Numbered from the stretch's first letter, positions 8,337 to 16,586 are shown. The stretch: 49,873 bases of DNA from Candidatus Nealsoniibacteriota bacterium (GCA_003555075.1 PWHW01000001.1:1-49873), one strand, 5' to 3'. The notes: a model not told the origin generated them from the sequence alone. Numbers and translations are program-made.

Positions 8337-8342
8337 ATTATA
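8337..8342 (-). promoter_or_regulatory. -10 box of pilin-like gene, probably leaderless
   Basis: Minus-strand TATAAT at 8342-8337, with only 8 bases between it and the ATG at 8328. A weak -35 (TTTAAA) lies 16 bases upstream. Transcription would start at or just before the start codon. Confidence 0.45.
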
Positions 8343-8425
8343 ACTTTTTTTCTAAAAATTTAAAGTGTTCCTTTGGTCCTGAAAAAAAAGATTCTCGCCC
8401 GAAAAAACAGGAGCGCGGGCGAGCT

Positions 8426-8502
8426 TGGCGCCCTCGGCAGGATTCGAACCCGCAACCTTGTGGGCCGAAACCACACGCTCTATCCAATTGAGCTACGAGG
8501 GC
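8426..8502 (-). tRNA. tRNA-Arg(UCG) with encoded CCA
   Basis: Minus-strand cloverleaf: acceptor GCCCTCG/CGAGGGC, D-arm GCTCAATTGGATAGAGC, anticodon stem TGTGG/CCACA with loop TTTCGGC (anticodon UCG, reads CGA), T-arm GCGGG-TTCGAAT-CCTGC. Discriminator G at 8429 is followed directly by CCA (8428-8426). Confidence 0.95.
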
Positions 8503-8508
8503 GTTTTT

Positions 8509-8536
8509 AATATACCAGATAAACCGTTTTTGTCAA
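8509..8536 (-). promoter_or_regulatory. Promoter of tRNA-Arg
   Basis: Minus-strand TTGACA (8536-8531), a 16-base spacer, and TATATT (8514-8509) with an extended TGG just before it. The expected transcription start, about 7 bases after the -10, coincides with the mature tRNA 5' end at 8502. Confidence 0.7.
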
Positions 8537-8638
8537 AGGCCATTTTTCTTACAGCCCCTTTTGTGATTGAAAAAAAGGGGAAAATGAAATAGAATTACAA
8601 CGCATTTTCCAAGATGATCAATTGATATTGTTTGTAAA

Positions 8639-10111
8639 ATGGATCTTCCCAGAGAAATCAAGAACATAATAACATCCCTTGAAGAACAAGGATTTGAGGG
8701 TTATGCCGTGGGTGGCTGTGTAAGGGATATCATAAAGGGGGTTGACCCCGAGGATTTTGATGTAGCGACCAATGCCAAACCGGAGGAAGTGGAAAGGATC
8801 TTTAAAAAAAGTTTCAAAGATAATGAGTTTGGGACGGTTACGGTTCTTACGGGATCTAAAAAAGAGAATTTGGAAAAAGTGGAAGTAACGACTTACAGAA
8901 AAGAGGATGAGTATGAGGACAGAAGGCATCCTAGTAAAGTAAATTTTGTAAGCCAGATAGAGGAAGATCTAAAAAGGAGGGATTTCACAATAAATGCTAT
9001 GGCGCTTGGATTGAAGCTTTGCAAGAAGAAAAAGGAGTCTTATTACTTGATAGACCCCTTTTCAGGTAAAAAGGATCTTGAAAAGAAGATCATAAGGGCT
9101 GTGGGTGATCCGGAGGAAAGATTCTCGGAAGATGCTTTGCGAATGATGAGGGCCATAAGGTTCTCTTCTTCTTTCGGGTTCTCAATAGAAGAAAAGACAA
9201 AAAGAGCTATCAAAAAGAATGCTCATCTTTTACGTGAGATATCAAGGGAAAGGATAAGGGACGAGTTCATAAAGATAATAATGAGTCCTGGAGCTGTAAG
9301 CGGGATAGAGGAACTTAGAAAGCTCAACCTCCTAAAAGAGTTCATTCCCGAATTACTAGAGGGGTACAAGGTTGATCAGAGTAAGCATCATATTTATGAT
9401 TGCTATACCCACTATATTTACTCCCTGGATTATGCTGTAAGACGCAATTTCAATTTTTACGTAAGAATGGCAGCCCTTTTCCATGACATTGGAAAACCCA
9501 GGGTCAAAAAAGGAAAGGGCGAAAAAGCTACTTTTTATAACCATGAAGTAGTAGGAGCAAGGATGACCAAAAAGATCCTGGAAAGGCTTAAGTTCAAAAA
9601 GGAAGATATAGAAAAAATCTCTCTTTTAGTTCGTTATCATCTCTTTTATTATAATGTAGGGGAGGTTTCCGAGAGTTCGGTGAGGAGACTTTTGAGGAAA
9701 GTGGGAAAGGAGAACATAGAAGAGCTTTTACAAGTAAGAATGTCAGACAGGATCGGGTCGGGAGTTCCCAAGGCTGAGCCTTACAGATTGCGTCATATGA
9801 GATATTTGATAGAAAGAGTGTCTCGGGATCCGATAAGCACGAGCATGCTTGAAATAGACGGAAATGATGTAATGAAAATAATGAACACCTCGCCGGGTCC
9901 GATAGTGGGCGAAGTTTTAAATATTCTTCTTTTAGAGGTAATGGATGACCCCTCTAAGAACAGGAGGGATTTTTTGGAAGGAAGGGTGAAGGAGATCGGT
10001 CAATGGAACGTGGATGAAATAAAAAAAGAAGGAAAGAGAGCGTACAAAGAGGTGGAAAGGGTAGAAACAAAAAAAGATGAGATGACCAAAAAGAAGTACT
10101 GGGTAACGTAA
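8639..10111 (+). CDS. cca: CCA tRNA nucleotidyltransferase with HD domain
   Basis: 490 residues. Adds or repairs the 3' CCA end of tRNAs from CTP and ATP. The class II polymerase-beta fold head has the signature GGCVRD (residues ~25-31) and the metal-binding DFDVAT motif (~39-44). The neck/body contains RRDFTINAMAL and EDALRMMRAIRFSS. A C-terminal HD domain (AALFHDIGKPRVKKG, then YNHEVVGARM) adds a predicted phosphohydrolase activity. Three of five tRNAs in this window lack an encoded CCA, so the enzyme is needed. There is no clear Shine-Dalgarno before ATG 8639. Poly(A) polymerases share this fold, but the motifs favour CCA addition. Confidence 0.95.
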   Translation: MDLPREIKNIITSLEEQGFEGYAVGGCVRDIIKGVDPEDFDVATNAKPEEVERIFKKSFKDNEFGTVTVLTGSKKENLEKVEVTTYRKEDEYEDRRHPSKVNFVSQIEEDLKRRDFTINAMALGLKLCKKKKESYYLIDPFSGKKDLEKKIIRAVGDPEERFSEDALRMMRAIRFSSSFGFSIEEKTKRAIKKNAHLLREISRERIRDEFIKIIMSPGAVSGIEELRKLNLLKEFIPELLEGYKVDQSKHHIYDCYTHYIYSLDYAVRRNFNFYVRMAALFHDIGKPRVKKGKGEKATFYNHEVVGARMTKKILERLKFKKEDIEKISLLVRYHLFYYNVGEVSESSVRRLLRKVGKENIEELLQVRMSDRIGSGVPKAEPYRLRHMRYLIERVSRDPISTSMLEIDGNDVMKIMNTSPGPIVGEVLNILLLEVMDDPSKNRRDFLEGRVKEIGQWNVDEIKKEGKRAYKEVERVETKKDEMTKKKYWVT

Positions 10112-10165
10112 AGGAGGTTGGAAACAGGAAAGGTGTAAATGTTCTAAGTAAAGGTTTTTGCTATA

Positions 10166-10237
10166 CGGGGCGTGGTGTTAACGGCAGCATACATCCTTCG
10201 GGTGGATGTGGACTCGGTTCGAATCCGGGCGCCCCGA
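10166..10237 (+). tRNA. tRNA-Pro(CGG)
   Basis: Acceptor CGGGGCG/CGCCCCG, D-arm containing TTAACGGCA, anticodon stem CATCC/GGATG with loop TTCGGGT (anticodon CGG, G37 as usual for Pro), T-arm CTCGG-TTCGAAT-CCGGG, discriminator A. CCA is not encoded. It lies 54 bases after cca and 15 bases before the next start, so it is probably processed from a shared transcript. Confidence 0.93.
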
Positions 10238-10252
10238 AATGGAATAAAGAAT

Positions 10253-10765
10253 ATGGTGGAGATAATAATTCTCATTTTGTTGGTAGGGATATTTTTTACT
10301 TTTGCGCATGGAGCCATAAGCGGAGCTCCATGGGTTCCCACCGGAAAAAGAGATGTAGAGCGCTTTTTGGAAATTGCCAATATAAAAGAAGGAGAAAGAG
10401 TTTATGACATGGGCTGTGGAGACGGAAAAGTGCTTTTTGCTTGCGCCAAAAAAGGTGCTAAAGCCGAGGGTTTTGAGATAGCGATATTTCCTTTTATCTT
10501 GGCCAAGATACGTCTTTTTTTCTGCAAAGAAAAAAAGAATGTAAAGATTCATTATGGAAATATATGGAAGTGGGATCTTCGAGGTGCGGATGTTATCTAT
10601 ATCTACCTTATGCCAAAAGCTTATCCAAGAATGAAAAGGAAGCTAGAAAAAGAAGCTAGAAAGGGGACGAGGGTGGTAACCTATTGTTGGCCCATAAGAG
10701 GATGGGAATCCTCCCTTAAAGAGCGAAATGAGAATAAGTTGGGATTCTTTCTTTATGAAATATGA
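10253..10765 (+). CDS. Membrane-anchored class I SAM-dependent methyltransferase
   Basis: 170 residues from ATG 10253. A hydrophobic N-terminal segment (VEIIILILLVGIFFTFAHGA) is predicted to anchor it in the membrane. A Rossmann-like methyltransferase core follows: motif I VYDMGCGDGKVLFACAKKG (~58-76), a GFEI motif II at the end of strand 2, and ADVIYIYLMP at the motif IV position. The substrate is unknown. The open frame continues upstream into tRNA-Pro, so the ATG after the tRNA is the credible start. It converges with a small minus-strand gene; the two stops are 4 bases apart. Confidence 0.82.
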   Translation: MVEIIILILLVGIFFTFAHGAISGAPWVPTGKRDVERFLEIANIKEGERVYDMGCGDGKVLFACAKKGAKAEGFEIAIFPFILAKIRLFFCKEKKNVKIHYGNIWKWDLRGADVIYIYLMPKAYPRMKRKLEKEARKGTRVVTYCWPIRGWESSLKERNENKLGFFLYEI

Positions 10766-10769
10766 TTTA

Positions 10770-10931
10770 TTATATCCCCGGGAGTTGTTCCGGACTTTCT
10801 CCGGTTTCTTCTTGAGGTGTTATGATATCAAAATGTGACTCATCTTCATCAGGGCGGAACAACCAACTTATGGCGAGTATAACAATGGAGATAAGAAGAA
10901 GTATGAGTAATTTTTTTGTACTGGGAGTCAT
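10770..10931 (-). CDS. Small single-pass membrane protein (53 aa)
   Basis: ATG at 10931 opens a 53-residue frame: a short polar N-terminus (MTPSTKK), one strong membrane helix (LLILLLISIVILAISWLF), then an acidic, Pro/Glu-rich tail ending at TAA 10770. Topology by the positive-inside rule is N-in, tail outside. No Shine-Dalgarno is visible. The clean membrane helix and tail-to-tail packing against the methyltransferase gene support a real gene, but no family is recognised. Confidence 0.55.
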   Translation of the reverse strand: MTPSTKKLLILLLISIVILAISWLFRPDEDESHFDIITPQEETGESPEQLPGI

Positions 10932-11007
10932 TTGTAAAGTTTTTATTAGTAGCTCTTTTAAATCTTAAACAAGAAGAGTAATTTTTTCAAGAGAAGGAGG
11001 ATGGAAA

Positions 11008-11616
11008 ATGAAAGAAAAAGAAATTCTTGAATTGCTCTTTAGAAGTGGCGTGATCATGGAGAATGTGCACGTTTCTTATTCTTCTGGTCTTCATGGGTCG
11101 GTGTATGTAAACAAGGATGTGTTGTTGCCGGATATTGAGCGAACGAAGAGTGTCGCTGAGGCACTTGCAAAGAAGATCGCAAAAAAAGGGATAAAAGTGG
11201 AAACAGTACTGGGGCCGGCTCCCGTAGGAGCAATATTTGCAAGAGAAGTGGGAAGAGCGCTTGCATGCATCATGAGAAAAAATGTCTACGCGGTTTATGC
11301 AGAGAAGCGAGATGATAAAGAATTTTTTATCGGACGTGGACAGGGAAGGTTTGTAAAAGAAAAGAAGGTGCTGGTGGTAGAAGATATCATTAATACCGGC
11401 GAGTCTGCAAAGAAAGTAATAGAAGCGGCAAGAAGATGCGAGGGAAATGTTGTAGGTGTAGGAGCATTGCTCAACAGAGGAGGGGTTTCTAGAGAGGACC
11501 TGGGAGTACCCTTTCTAGTTTCTCTTGTGTCTATGATCTTGGAGGCCTGGGCAAAGAAGGATTGTCCTCTCTGTGAAAAAGGAGTGCCCTTGTACTCAAG
11601 GTCAGAAGAAATATAA
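11008..11616 (+). CDS. pyrE: Orotate phosphoribosyltransferase
   Basis: 202 residues. Converts orotate and PRPP to orotidine 5'-monophosphate in pyrimidine synthesis. The type I phosphoribosyltransferase fold shows the PRPP-binding loop VLVVEDIINTGES (~127-139), GLHGSVYVNKD near the N-terminus and TVLGPAPVGAIFA. The C-terminal CPLCEKGVPLY resembles a C-terminal extension found in a subset of PyrE proteins. A strong Shine-Dalgarno (GAAGGAGG) sits seven bases before ATG 11008 and rules out the ATG overlapping it. No other pyrimidine gene is nearby, so it may serve salvage or an incomplete pathway. A hairpin terminator follows immediately. Confidence 0.9.
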   Translation: MKEKEILELLFRSGVIMENVHVSYSSGLHGSVYVNKDVLLPDIERTKSVAEALAKKIAKKGIKVETVLGPAPVGAIFAREVGRALACIMRKNVYAVYAEKRDDKEFFIGRGQGRFVKEKKVLVVEDIINTGESAKKVIEAARRCEGNVVGVGALLNRGGVSREDLGVPFLVSLVSMILEAWAKKDCPLCEKGVPLYSRSEEI

Positions 11617-11645
11617 AGAGTTGCGAATGCAACTCTCTTTTTTTA
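11617..11645 (+). terminator. Intrinsic terminator after pyrE
   Basis: AGAGTTGC - GAAT - GCAACTCT forms an 8-bp stem with a 4-base loop (11617-11636), followed by a T-rich run. It begins right at the pyrE stop. Confidence 0.9.
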
Positions 11646-11674
11646 TTGATGAAAACCTCTTCCCGTGGTATCAT
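11646..11674 (+). promoter_or_regulatory. Promoter of tyrS
   Basis: TTGATG (11646-11651), a 17-base spacer, then TATCAT (11669-11674) preceded by TGG (extended -10). It lies directly after the pyrE terminator and about 35 bases before the tyrS ATG. Confidence 0.65.
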
Positions 11675-11708
11675 AAAATGCACTGAATAACTACTAATAT
11701 CGTCAATT

Positions 11709-12881
11709 ATGGAAAAAGAAAGAAAAATAAAAGAGCTTTTAAGCAGAGGAGTGGAAGAAGTGATAGACAAGAAGAACCTGGAAAGGAGGTTGCGAAGCGG
11801 GAAGCGCCTTCGTGTTAAATTGGGAATAGATCCTACCAGTCCCAACTTGCATCTTGGAAGGTCCATTCCCCTTTTAAAGCTTAAAGATTTTCAGGAACTG
11901 GGACACCAGGTTGTCTTTATTATTGGGGATTTCACAGGCATTATTGGTGATGCTTCCGACAAAGAGAGTGAGCGTCCAATGCTTTCTGAAGAAATAGTGA
12001 GGGAAAATCTAAAAAATTATATAAAGCAAGCGTCAAAAATAATAGATACGGAGAAGGCAGAGATTTGTTATAACAGTAATTGGCTTGGTGACCTGGGTTA
12101 TGGAGAAATAGGAACGCAGGCCAACATTTTTTCTTTGAACGAATTCATTTCTCGTGAGAATATAAAAAAGAGGCTTGAAGAGGGTAAGAGGATATCTTTA
12201 AGAGAGGTTCTTTATCCTCTCATGCAAGGGTATGATTCGGTAATGGTAAAAGCTGATGTAGAACTTGGAGGAACTGATCAAAGATTCAATTTGTTGACCG
12301 GAAGAGAGATGCAGAGGTTTTACGGACAAGAGCCGCAGGATATGATAACAAACCCCCTGATAGAAGGGCTTGACGGAGAAAAAATGAGCTCCAGCAAAGG
12401 AAATACCATAAATCTTCTGGATGGTCCCAATGATATGTTCGGAAAGATAATGTCTCTCAAGGACGAGCTTATCGGGAGGTATTTCAAATTGCTTACGAGA
12501 GTGAAAAGCGAGGAAATAAATGAATACTTGGAAGAAGCGAAGAGTACTGGAAATCCCAGAAATGCCAAATTAAGATTGGCACATGAGATAGTCTCTATTT
12601 ATCACTCAAGGGAGGATGCGAAAAAAGCAGAGGAATACTTTATAAATACATTTTCCAGAAAAGAGACCCCAAAAGAGGTTCCGGAGCTCAAGCCCAAATC
12701 ATACGAGATCATTTCAGTACTTCTTGAAAGTGGGCTTGTTCCTTCAAGGTCGGAAGCAAGAAGAGTAATAAAGCAGGGAGGGGTAAAGGTTGAAGGAGAA
12801 ACAGTGAAAGATTTTGATCTTAAAGTAAAACCGGGAACAATGGTGCAAAAAGGAAAGATAAATTTCTTGAGAGTCCTTTGA
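11709..12881 (+). CDS. tyrS: Tyrosyl-tRNA synthetase
   Basis: 390 residues, class I aminoacyl-tRNA synthetase charging tRNA-Tyr. The ATP-binding HIGH-type motif is SPNLHLGRS (~42-50), the tyrosine-pocket region includes DVELGGTDQRFNLLTG, and the KMSKS loop is EKMSSSKG (~224-231). A C-terminal S4-type RNA-binding domain (VPSRSEARRVIKQGGVKVEGE) is present. The HLGR and KMSSSK forms fit the TyrZ-like branch. It has its own promoter just after the pyrE terminator and no evident Shine-Dalgarno. Confidence 0.96.
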   Translation: MEKERKIKELLSRGVEEVIDKKNLERRLRSGKRLRVKLGIDPTSPNLHLGRSIPLLKLKDFQELGHQVVFIIGDFTGIIGDASDKESERPMLSEEIVRENLKNYIKQASKIIDTEKAEICYNSNWLGDLGYGEIGTQANIFSLNEFISRENIKKRLEEGKRISLREVLYPLMQGYDSVMVKADVELGGTDQRFNLLTGREMQRFYGQEPQDMITNPLIEGLDGEKMSSSKGNTINLLDGPNDMFGKIMSLKDELIGRYFKLLTRVKSEEINEYLEEAKSTGNPRNAKLRLAHEIVSIYHSREDAKKAEEYFINTFSRKETPKEVPELKPKSYEIISVLLESGLVPSRSEARRVIKQGGVKVEGETVKDFDLKVKPGTMVQKGKINFLRVL

Positions 12882-12887
12882 GATTAT

Positions 12888-12915
12888 TTGACAAACTGTT
12901 TTATTCTGCTATTCT
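12888..12915 (+). promoter_or_regulatory. Promoter of nusA
   Basis: TTGACA (12888-12893), a 16-base spacer, then TATTCT (12910-12915) preceded by TGC (extended -10). It lies 6 bases after the tyrS stop and gives a predicted nusA leader of about 78 bases. Confidence 0.65.
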
Positions 12916-12945
12916 TTCCTATGAAGGGTGTCTTGAATTTTTGAT

Positions 12946-12975
12946 TGTCCGTTGAGAAACGGGCATTAATTTTTT
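12946..12975 (+). terminator. Terminator-like GNRA hairpin in nusA leader
   Basis: TGTCCGTT - GAGA - AACGGGCA makes an 8-bp stem closed by a GAGA tetraloop (12946-12965), followed by TTAATTTTTT. By form it is an intrinsic terminator. Because a good promoter lies between it and tyrS, it could be an attenuator in the nusA leader rather than only the end of tyrS. Confidence 0.65.
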
Positions 12976-12999
12976 AAAAAGAGGTAAATAAAAAATTAT

Positions 13000-14136
13000 A
13001 TGGATGTAAAAGGATTCACTTCGGCAATATCTCAAATTGCTGCCGAAAAAGAAATACCACAGGAAAAGGTGGTGGAAATCATAGAGCAAGCAATAGCCAC
13101 TGCCTATAAAAAGGAATACAGAGAAAAAGGAGAAGTAGTGAAGGCCAAAATAGACCCAAAGACAGGGGAGGCCAGCTTCTGGCTTGTTAAAACGGTAGTG
13201 GACGAGAGTACGGCTGTTTTTACAGAAGAAGAAGGAAGTGAGGAGGAAGAAGAAGAGATCGAAGAGGGAAAAGTTAGGTATAATCCCAAAAGACATATCA
13301 CTCTTGAGGAGGCCAAGAAGGAGAATGATGATGTGGAAGTTGGGGACGAGATAGAAACTCCGTTGGAAGCAAAACAAGAATTTGGAAGAATTGCTGCTCA
13401 GACGGCAAAGCAAGTGATCTTGCAAAAGATAAAAGAAACAGAAAGAAACATTGTCTTCAATGAGTACAAGGAAAAAGAGGATGATGTTATTTCAGGCATT
13501 GTTCAGAGAGTGGAAGGAAAGAATGTGCTTATGGATATAGGAAAAATATTGGGAGTGCTTCCAAAGGAAGAGCAAATACCCGGTGAAGTGCATCGATCGG
13601 GCCAAAGGTATAAAGCTTATGTCATGAGTGTGGAGGATACTCCCAAAGGACCCAGTGTTACGCTTTCCAGGGCTTTTCCAAAGTTCGTTTCAAAACTTTT
13701 TGAGCTCGAGGTTCCGGAAATAGCTGCGGGAACTGTGGAAATAAAATCCATTGCAAGAGAACCGGGTTCACGAACAAAAGTTGCCATTTCTTCGGAGGAA
13801 GAAGGAATAGATGCTGTAGGAACAGCGGTTGGACAAAGAGGAACCAGAGTGGAAGCGATCATCAATGAGTTAGGAGGAGAAAAGATAGATATTATAGAGT
13901 ACGAAGATGAACCAAAAGAGTTTATAAAAAAAGCCTTGTCTCCGGCAAGAATATCAGAAGTTGAGATTGAGGATAACAGAGCGCTGGTAACGGTACCCGA
14001 GGACCAACTGTCCCTTGCCATAGGAAGAGAGGGGCAAAATGTCCGGCTAGCAGCAAAGCTTACCGGATGGAGGATTGACATAAAAGCAATCGGAAAGGAT
14101 GAGATAGAAGAAAGTGCAGAAGCGGAAACAGAATAA
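13000..14136 (+). CDS. nusA: Transcription termination/antitermination factor NusA
   Basis: 378 residues. Binds RNA polymerase and nascent RNA to modulate pausing, termination and antitermination. It has the N-terminal polymerase-binding domain (KVVEIIEQAIATAYKKEY), an S1 domain (DVISGIVQRVEGKNVLMDIG, ~163-235) and two KH domains (AVGQRGTRVEAIINELGGEKIDI and IGREGQNVRLAAKLTGWRIDI). The acidic C-terminal repeats found in some proteobacterial NusA are absent; the protein ends in a short acidic tail. An acidic insertion (EEEGSEEEEEEIEEGK) lies within the N-terminal domain. No Shine-Dalgarno. Confidence 0.96.
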   Translation: MDVKGFTSAISQIAAEKEIPQEKVVEIIEQAIATAYKKEYREKGEVVKAKIDPKTGEASFWLVKTVVDESTAVFTEEEGSEEEEEEIEEGKVRYNPKRHITLEEAKKENDDVEVGDEIETPLEAKQEFGRIAAQTAKQVILQKIKETERNIVFNEYKEKEDDVISGIVQRVEGKNVLMDIGKILGVLPKEEQIPGEVHRSGQRYKAYVMSVEDTPKGPSVTLSRAFPKFVSKLFELEVPEIAAGTVEIKSIAREPGSRTKVAISSEEEGIDAVGTAVGQRGTRVEAIINELGGEKIDIIEYEDEPKEFIKKALSPARISEVEIEDNRALVTVPEDQLSLAIGREGQNVRLAAKLTGWRIDIKAIGKDEIEESAEAETE

Positions 14137-14179
14137 TTTCTCTATAGGGAACATTAAGTTTAAACTTTAAAAGAAAAAT

Positions 14180-14767
14180 ATGAATTTAATTCCAACAGTA
14201 ATAGAAAAAACTCAATTCGGAGAAAGAGCTTATGATATTTATTCAAGACTTCTCAAGGAAAGGATCATTTTTTTGGGAAGTGCTGTTGATGATAATGTCG
14301 CGAATGCAGTGATAGCTCAAATGCTTTTTCTTGCCAGCCAAGATTCAAAGAAGGACATAAAGCTTTACATAAACAGCCCGGGAGGATCCGTTACTGCGGG
14401 AATGGCGATTTATGACACGATGCAGTACGTTGATTGTGATGTTTCCACAGTTTGCGTGGGAATGGCCGGATCAATGGGAGCGGTTCTTCTTACTGCCGGA
14501 GCTGAAAAAAAACGTTTTGCGCTTCCCAATTCGGAGATATTACTTCATCAGGTAATGGGAGGAGCCCAGGGAGCAGCCTCGGAGGTGGAAATAACAGCAA
14601 AGCAGATCGTAAAGATAAAGGAAAGGCTTAACAAGATCATAGCACATCATACAAAACAGCCGCTCAAGAAAATACAAAGAGATACGGACAGGGATTTCTA
14701 TCTTTCCGCGGATGAGGCAAGAGAGTACGGAGTAATAGATGATGTGATAAAAAGTAAGAAAAAATAA
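14180..14767 (+). CDS. clpP: ATP-dependent Clp protease proteolytic subunit
   Basis: 195 residues, full length for ClpP, a tetradecameric serine protease that works with a Clp ATPase. The catalytic triad is visible: Ser98 in [10 protein letters not shown], His123 in ILLHQVMGG and Asp172 in [14 protein letters not shown]. The oxyanion/substrate strand [19 protein letters not shown] is intact. It lies 43 bases after nusA, probably in the same transcript, and is closed by a strong terminator. It would degrade tmRNA-tagged proteins, linking it to ssrA/smpB at 34.6-35.5 kb. Confidence 0.97.
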   Translation: MNLIPTVIEKTQFGERAYDIYSRLLKERIIFLGSAVDDNVANAVIAQMLFLASQDSKKDIKLYINSPGGSVTAGMAIYDTMQYVDCDVSTVCVGMAGSMGAVLLTAGAEKKRFALPNSEILLHQVMGGAQGAASEVEITAKQIVKIKERLNKIIAHHTKQPLKKIQRDTDRDFYLSADEAREYGVIDDVIKSKKK

Positions 14768-14792
14768 AAAAGAATTGACTTAAAGTGTTCGG

Positions 14793-14819
14793 GCCCGGGA
14801 ATTTCTTCCCGGGTCTTTT
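14793..14819 (+). terminator. Intrinsic terminator after clpP
   Basis: CCCGGGAA - short loop - TTCCCGGG (14794-14813) followed by TCTTTT. It is a strong GC-rich stem with a T run, 26 bases after the clpP stop. Confidence 0.92.
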
Positions 14820-14846
14820 GACAAAGAGCCTCTATTCTGATACTAT
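14818..14846 (+). promoter_or_regulatory. Near-consensus promoter between clpP and rny
   Basis: TTGACA (14818-14823), a 17-base spacer, then TACTAT (14841-14846). The -35 overlaps the T-tract of the clpP terminator. Predicted start is about 14853, some 200 bases before rny. What it first transcribes is unclear: a long rny leader or a small RNA. Confidence 0.75.
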
Positions 14847-14852
14847 AAAGCA

Positions 14853-15008
14853 CAGTTTAGCAATTAATTTTTGGCTTGAAGCCCTGACTAGAATTGTGTC
14901 CGAGAAAAAGAATTCTCATCAAAAAAAACGCGCAAAAGTCGTTTCATCTCTAAAAGTGAATTCCTCAGAAGAACAACCGTTTTTCTCATAACACGGGTGT
15001 GTTTTTGA
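14853..15008 (+). other. Transcribed intergenic segment, possible sRNA or leader
   Basis: Region between the promoter at 14818-14846 and rny. It ends in a small hairpin (ACAC-GGGT-GTGT, about 14991-15002) followed by TTTT, a weak terminator-like shape. It contains one possible mini-frame (GTG at 14897, 32 codons, basic) without a Shine-Dalgarno. No known RNA family was recognised. A weak second promoter-like pair (TTGACT, N16, TAAGGT at 15005-15032) could serve rny. Confidence 0.3.
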
Positions 15009-15056
15009 CTTGTCGGACAAGGGATCTAAGGTGCATCAAGTCATCAAAACTTAATC

Positions 15057-16586
15057 ATGGAACAAATAATTTTATTTCTAGTGGGAGCAATATCTTTGCT
15101 CGTTGGTACTGCGCTGGGGTATCTTGCCCGCCAGTCTATTGCGAAAAGAGATCACAAGGCACTTGAAACAAAGGTGCAAAAAAGGCTTGATTATGCCAAA
15201 AAGAGAAGTTCGGAGATCATAAGCGAAGCAAAGGAAAAATATGCGGAAATGATAGAACAGGCGAAGAAGGAGACGGAAGAGAAGAATGAAGAACTATTCA
15301 AAAGGGAGAAATTCATTTTAAAGAGAGAGAATGCCGTGGATAAGAAGTTTGCTGACTACGAGAAAAAGGAAAAAAGTTTCAATCAGAAAGTGAAGAGACT
15401 GAGGGAGCTCAAGGAAGAGGTGGATGAAATGAAGAAAAAGGCGGAAGAAGAGATTAGTAAGATAGCAGGGCTTTCAAAGGAGGAGGCAAAGGAAGAGTTT
15501 TATAGAAGGCTTGAAAAAGAGAACGAGATGGAAGTAATGGAGAGAATGAATAAGCTTGAAAGAGAGGGAGAAGAAAAATATCTGACAAGGGCGAAAGAAA
15601 TATTATCCTCCGTCATTCAAAAATATTCCACTTCCCAGGTGGAGGATCTTACCACTACGAACGTCAGTCTTCCCGATGATGAGATAAAAGGAAGAATAAT
15701 AGGGAAAGAAGGAAGAAACATAAAAACTCTTGAAAAACTTACGGGAGTGGAGATTGTAGTGGATGATACTCCCGAGACAGTGGTTCTTTCCAGTTTTGAT
15801 CCTATCAGAAGGCAAATTGCCAAGATAGCTCTTGAGAAACTGATATTTGATGGCAGGATACAGCCAGCAAGGATCGAAGAGGTTGTAGAAAAAGCGGAGG
15901 AAGAAATATCGGACCAGATCAAAAAATCGGGAGAAGAAGCCGTGTATGAAACAAGTATCGTTGACCTTGATCCAAAGGTAGTGAATCTCTTGGGAAGATT
16001 AAAATTCCGTTCCAGTTATGGGCAGAATGTTCTAAGCCACTCCCTGGAGGTTTGTTTTTTGGCGGAAGCGCTTGCTGCGGAAATCGGAGCGAATACTTCC
16101 GTATGTAAGAAAGCAGGTCTTTTGCACGATATAGGAAAAGCTTTGGATCATCAAGTAGAAGGATCACATGTGGATATAGGAATGAGGGTTCTTGAAAAAT
16201 TCGGAGTGGAAAAAGAAGTGATAGATGCTATGAAGTCTCATCACGAGGAACACCCTTTTGAAAGCATTGAAGCGGTTATTGTGCAAACTGCCGATGCTAT
16301 TTCCGGGGCAAGACCCGGAGCAAGAAAGGATACTTTGGAAAATTACTTAAAAAGACTGGGAGAACTTGAAGAGGTTGCCAATTCTACGGCGGGCGTGGAA
16401 AAATCCTATGCGATACAGGCTGGAAGAGAGATAAGGATTTTTGTGAAGCCGGACGAAGTCGGCGATCTGGAGGCTAAAAAGATGGCAAGGGAAATAGCAA
16501 GCAAGATCCAGTCGGAGCTAAAATACCCGGGAGAAATAAAGGTTACTCTTATAAGGGAGCAAAGAATAATCGATTATGCGAGATAA
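15057..16586 (+). CDS. rny: Ribonuclease Y
   Basis: 509 residues. Membrane-anchored endoribonuclease that starts mRNA decay in many bacteria without RNase E. Domains in order: N-terminal membrane helix ([21 protein letters not shown], ~3-23), a long charged coiled coil (~30-180), a KH domain ([21 protein letters not shown], ~205-270) and an HD domain (VLSHSLEV, then [19 protein letters not shown], with [25 protein letters not shown] further on). The length and order match the family. Together with PNPase it would form the core mRNA decay system here. No clear Shine-Dalgarno. Confidence 0.97.
   Translation: MEQIILFLVGAISLLVGTALGYLARQSIAKRDHKALETKVQKRLDYAKKRSSEIISEAKEKYAEMIEQAKKETEEKNEELFKREKFILKRENAVDKKFADYEKKEKSFNQKVKRLRELKEEVDEMKKKAEEEISKIAGLSKEEAKEEFYRRLEKENEMEVMERMNKLEREGEEKYLTRAKEILSSVIQKYSTSQVEDLTTTNVSLPDDEIKGRIIGKEGRNIKTLEKLTGVEIVVDDTPETVVLSSFDPIRRQIAKIALEKLIFDGRIQPARIEEVVEKAEEEISDQIKKSGEEAVYETSIVDLDPKVVNLLGRLKFRSSYGQNVLSHSLEVCFLAEALAAEIGANTSVCKKAGLLHDIGKALDHQVEGSHVDIGMRVLEKFGVEKEVIDAMKSHHEEHPFESIEAVIVQTADAISGARPGARKDTLENYLKRLGELEEVANSTAGVEKSYAIQAGREIRIFVKPDEVGDLEAKKMAREIASKIQSELKYPGEIKVTLIREQRIIDYAR

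Noticed and set aside
8105-8491. Plus-strand 128-codon frame
   Set aside because: It runs antisense through the pilin-like gene and into tRNA-Arg; no independent coding signal.
10112-10165. Strong AAAGGAGG just after cca
   Set aside because: The ATG that follows opens a frame of only two codons before a stop; no gene.
14785-14991. 68-codon plus frame starting with GTG
   Set aside because: It starts inside the clpP terminator and upstream of the promoter; at most its last part could be a mini-ORF, which is not supported.
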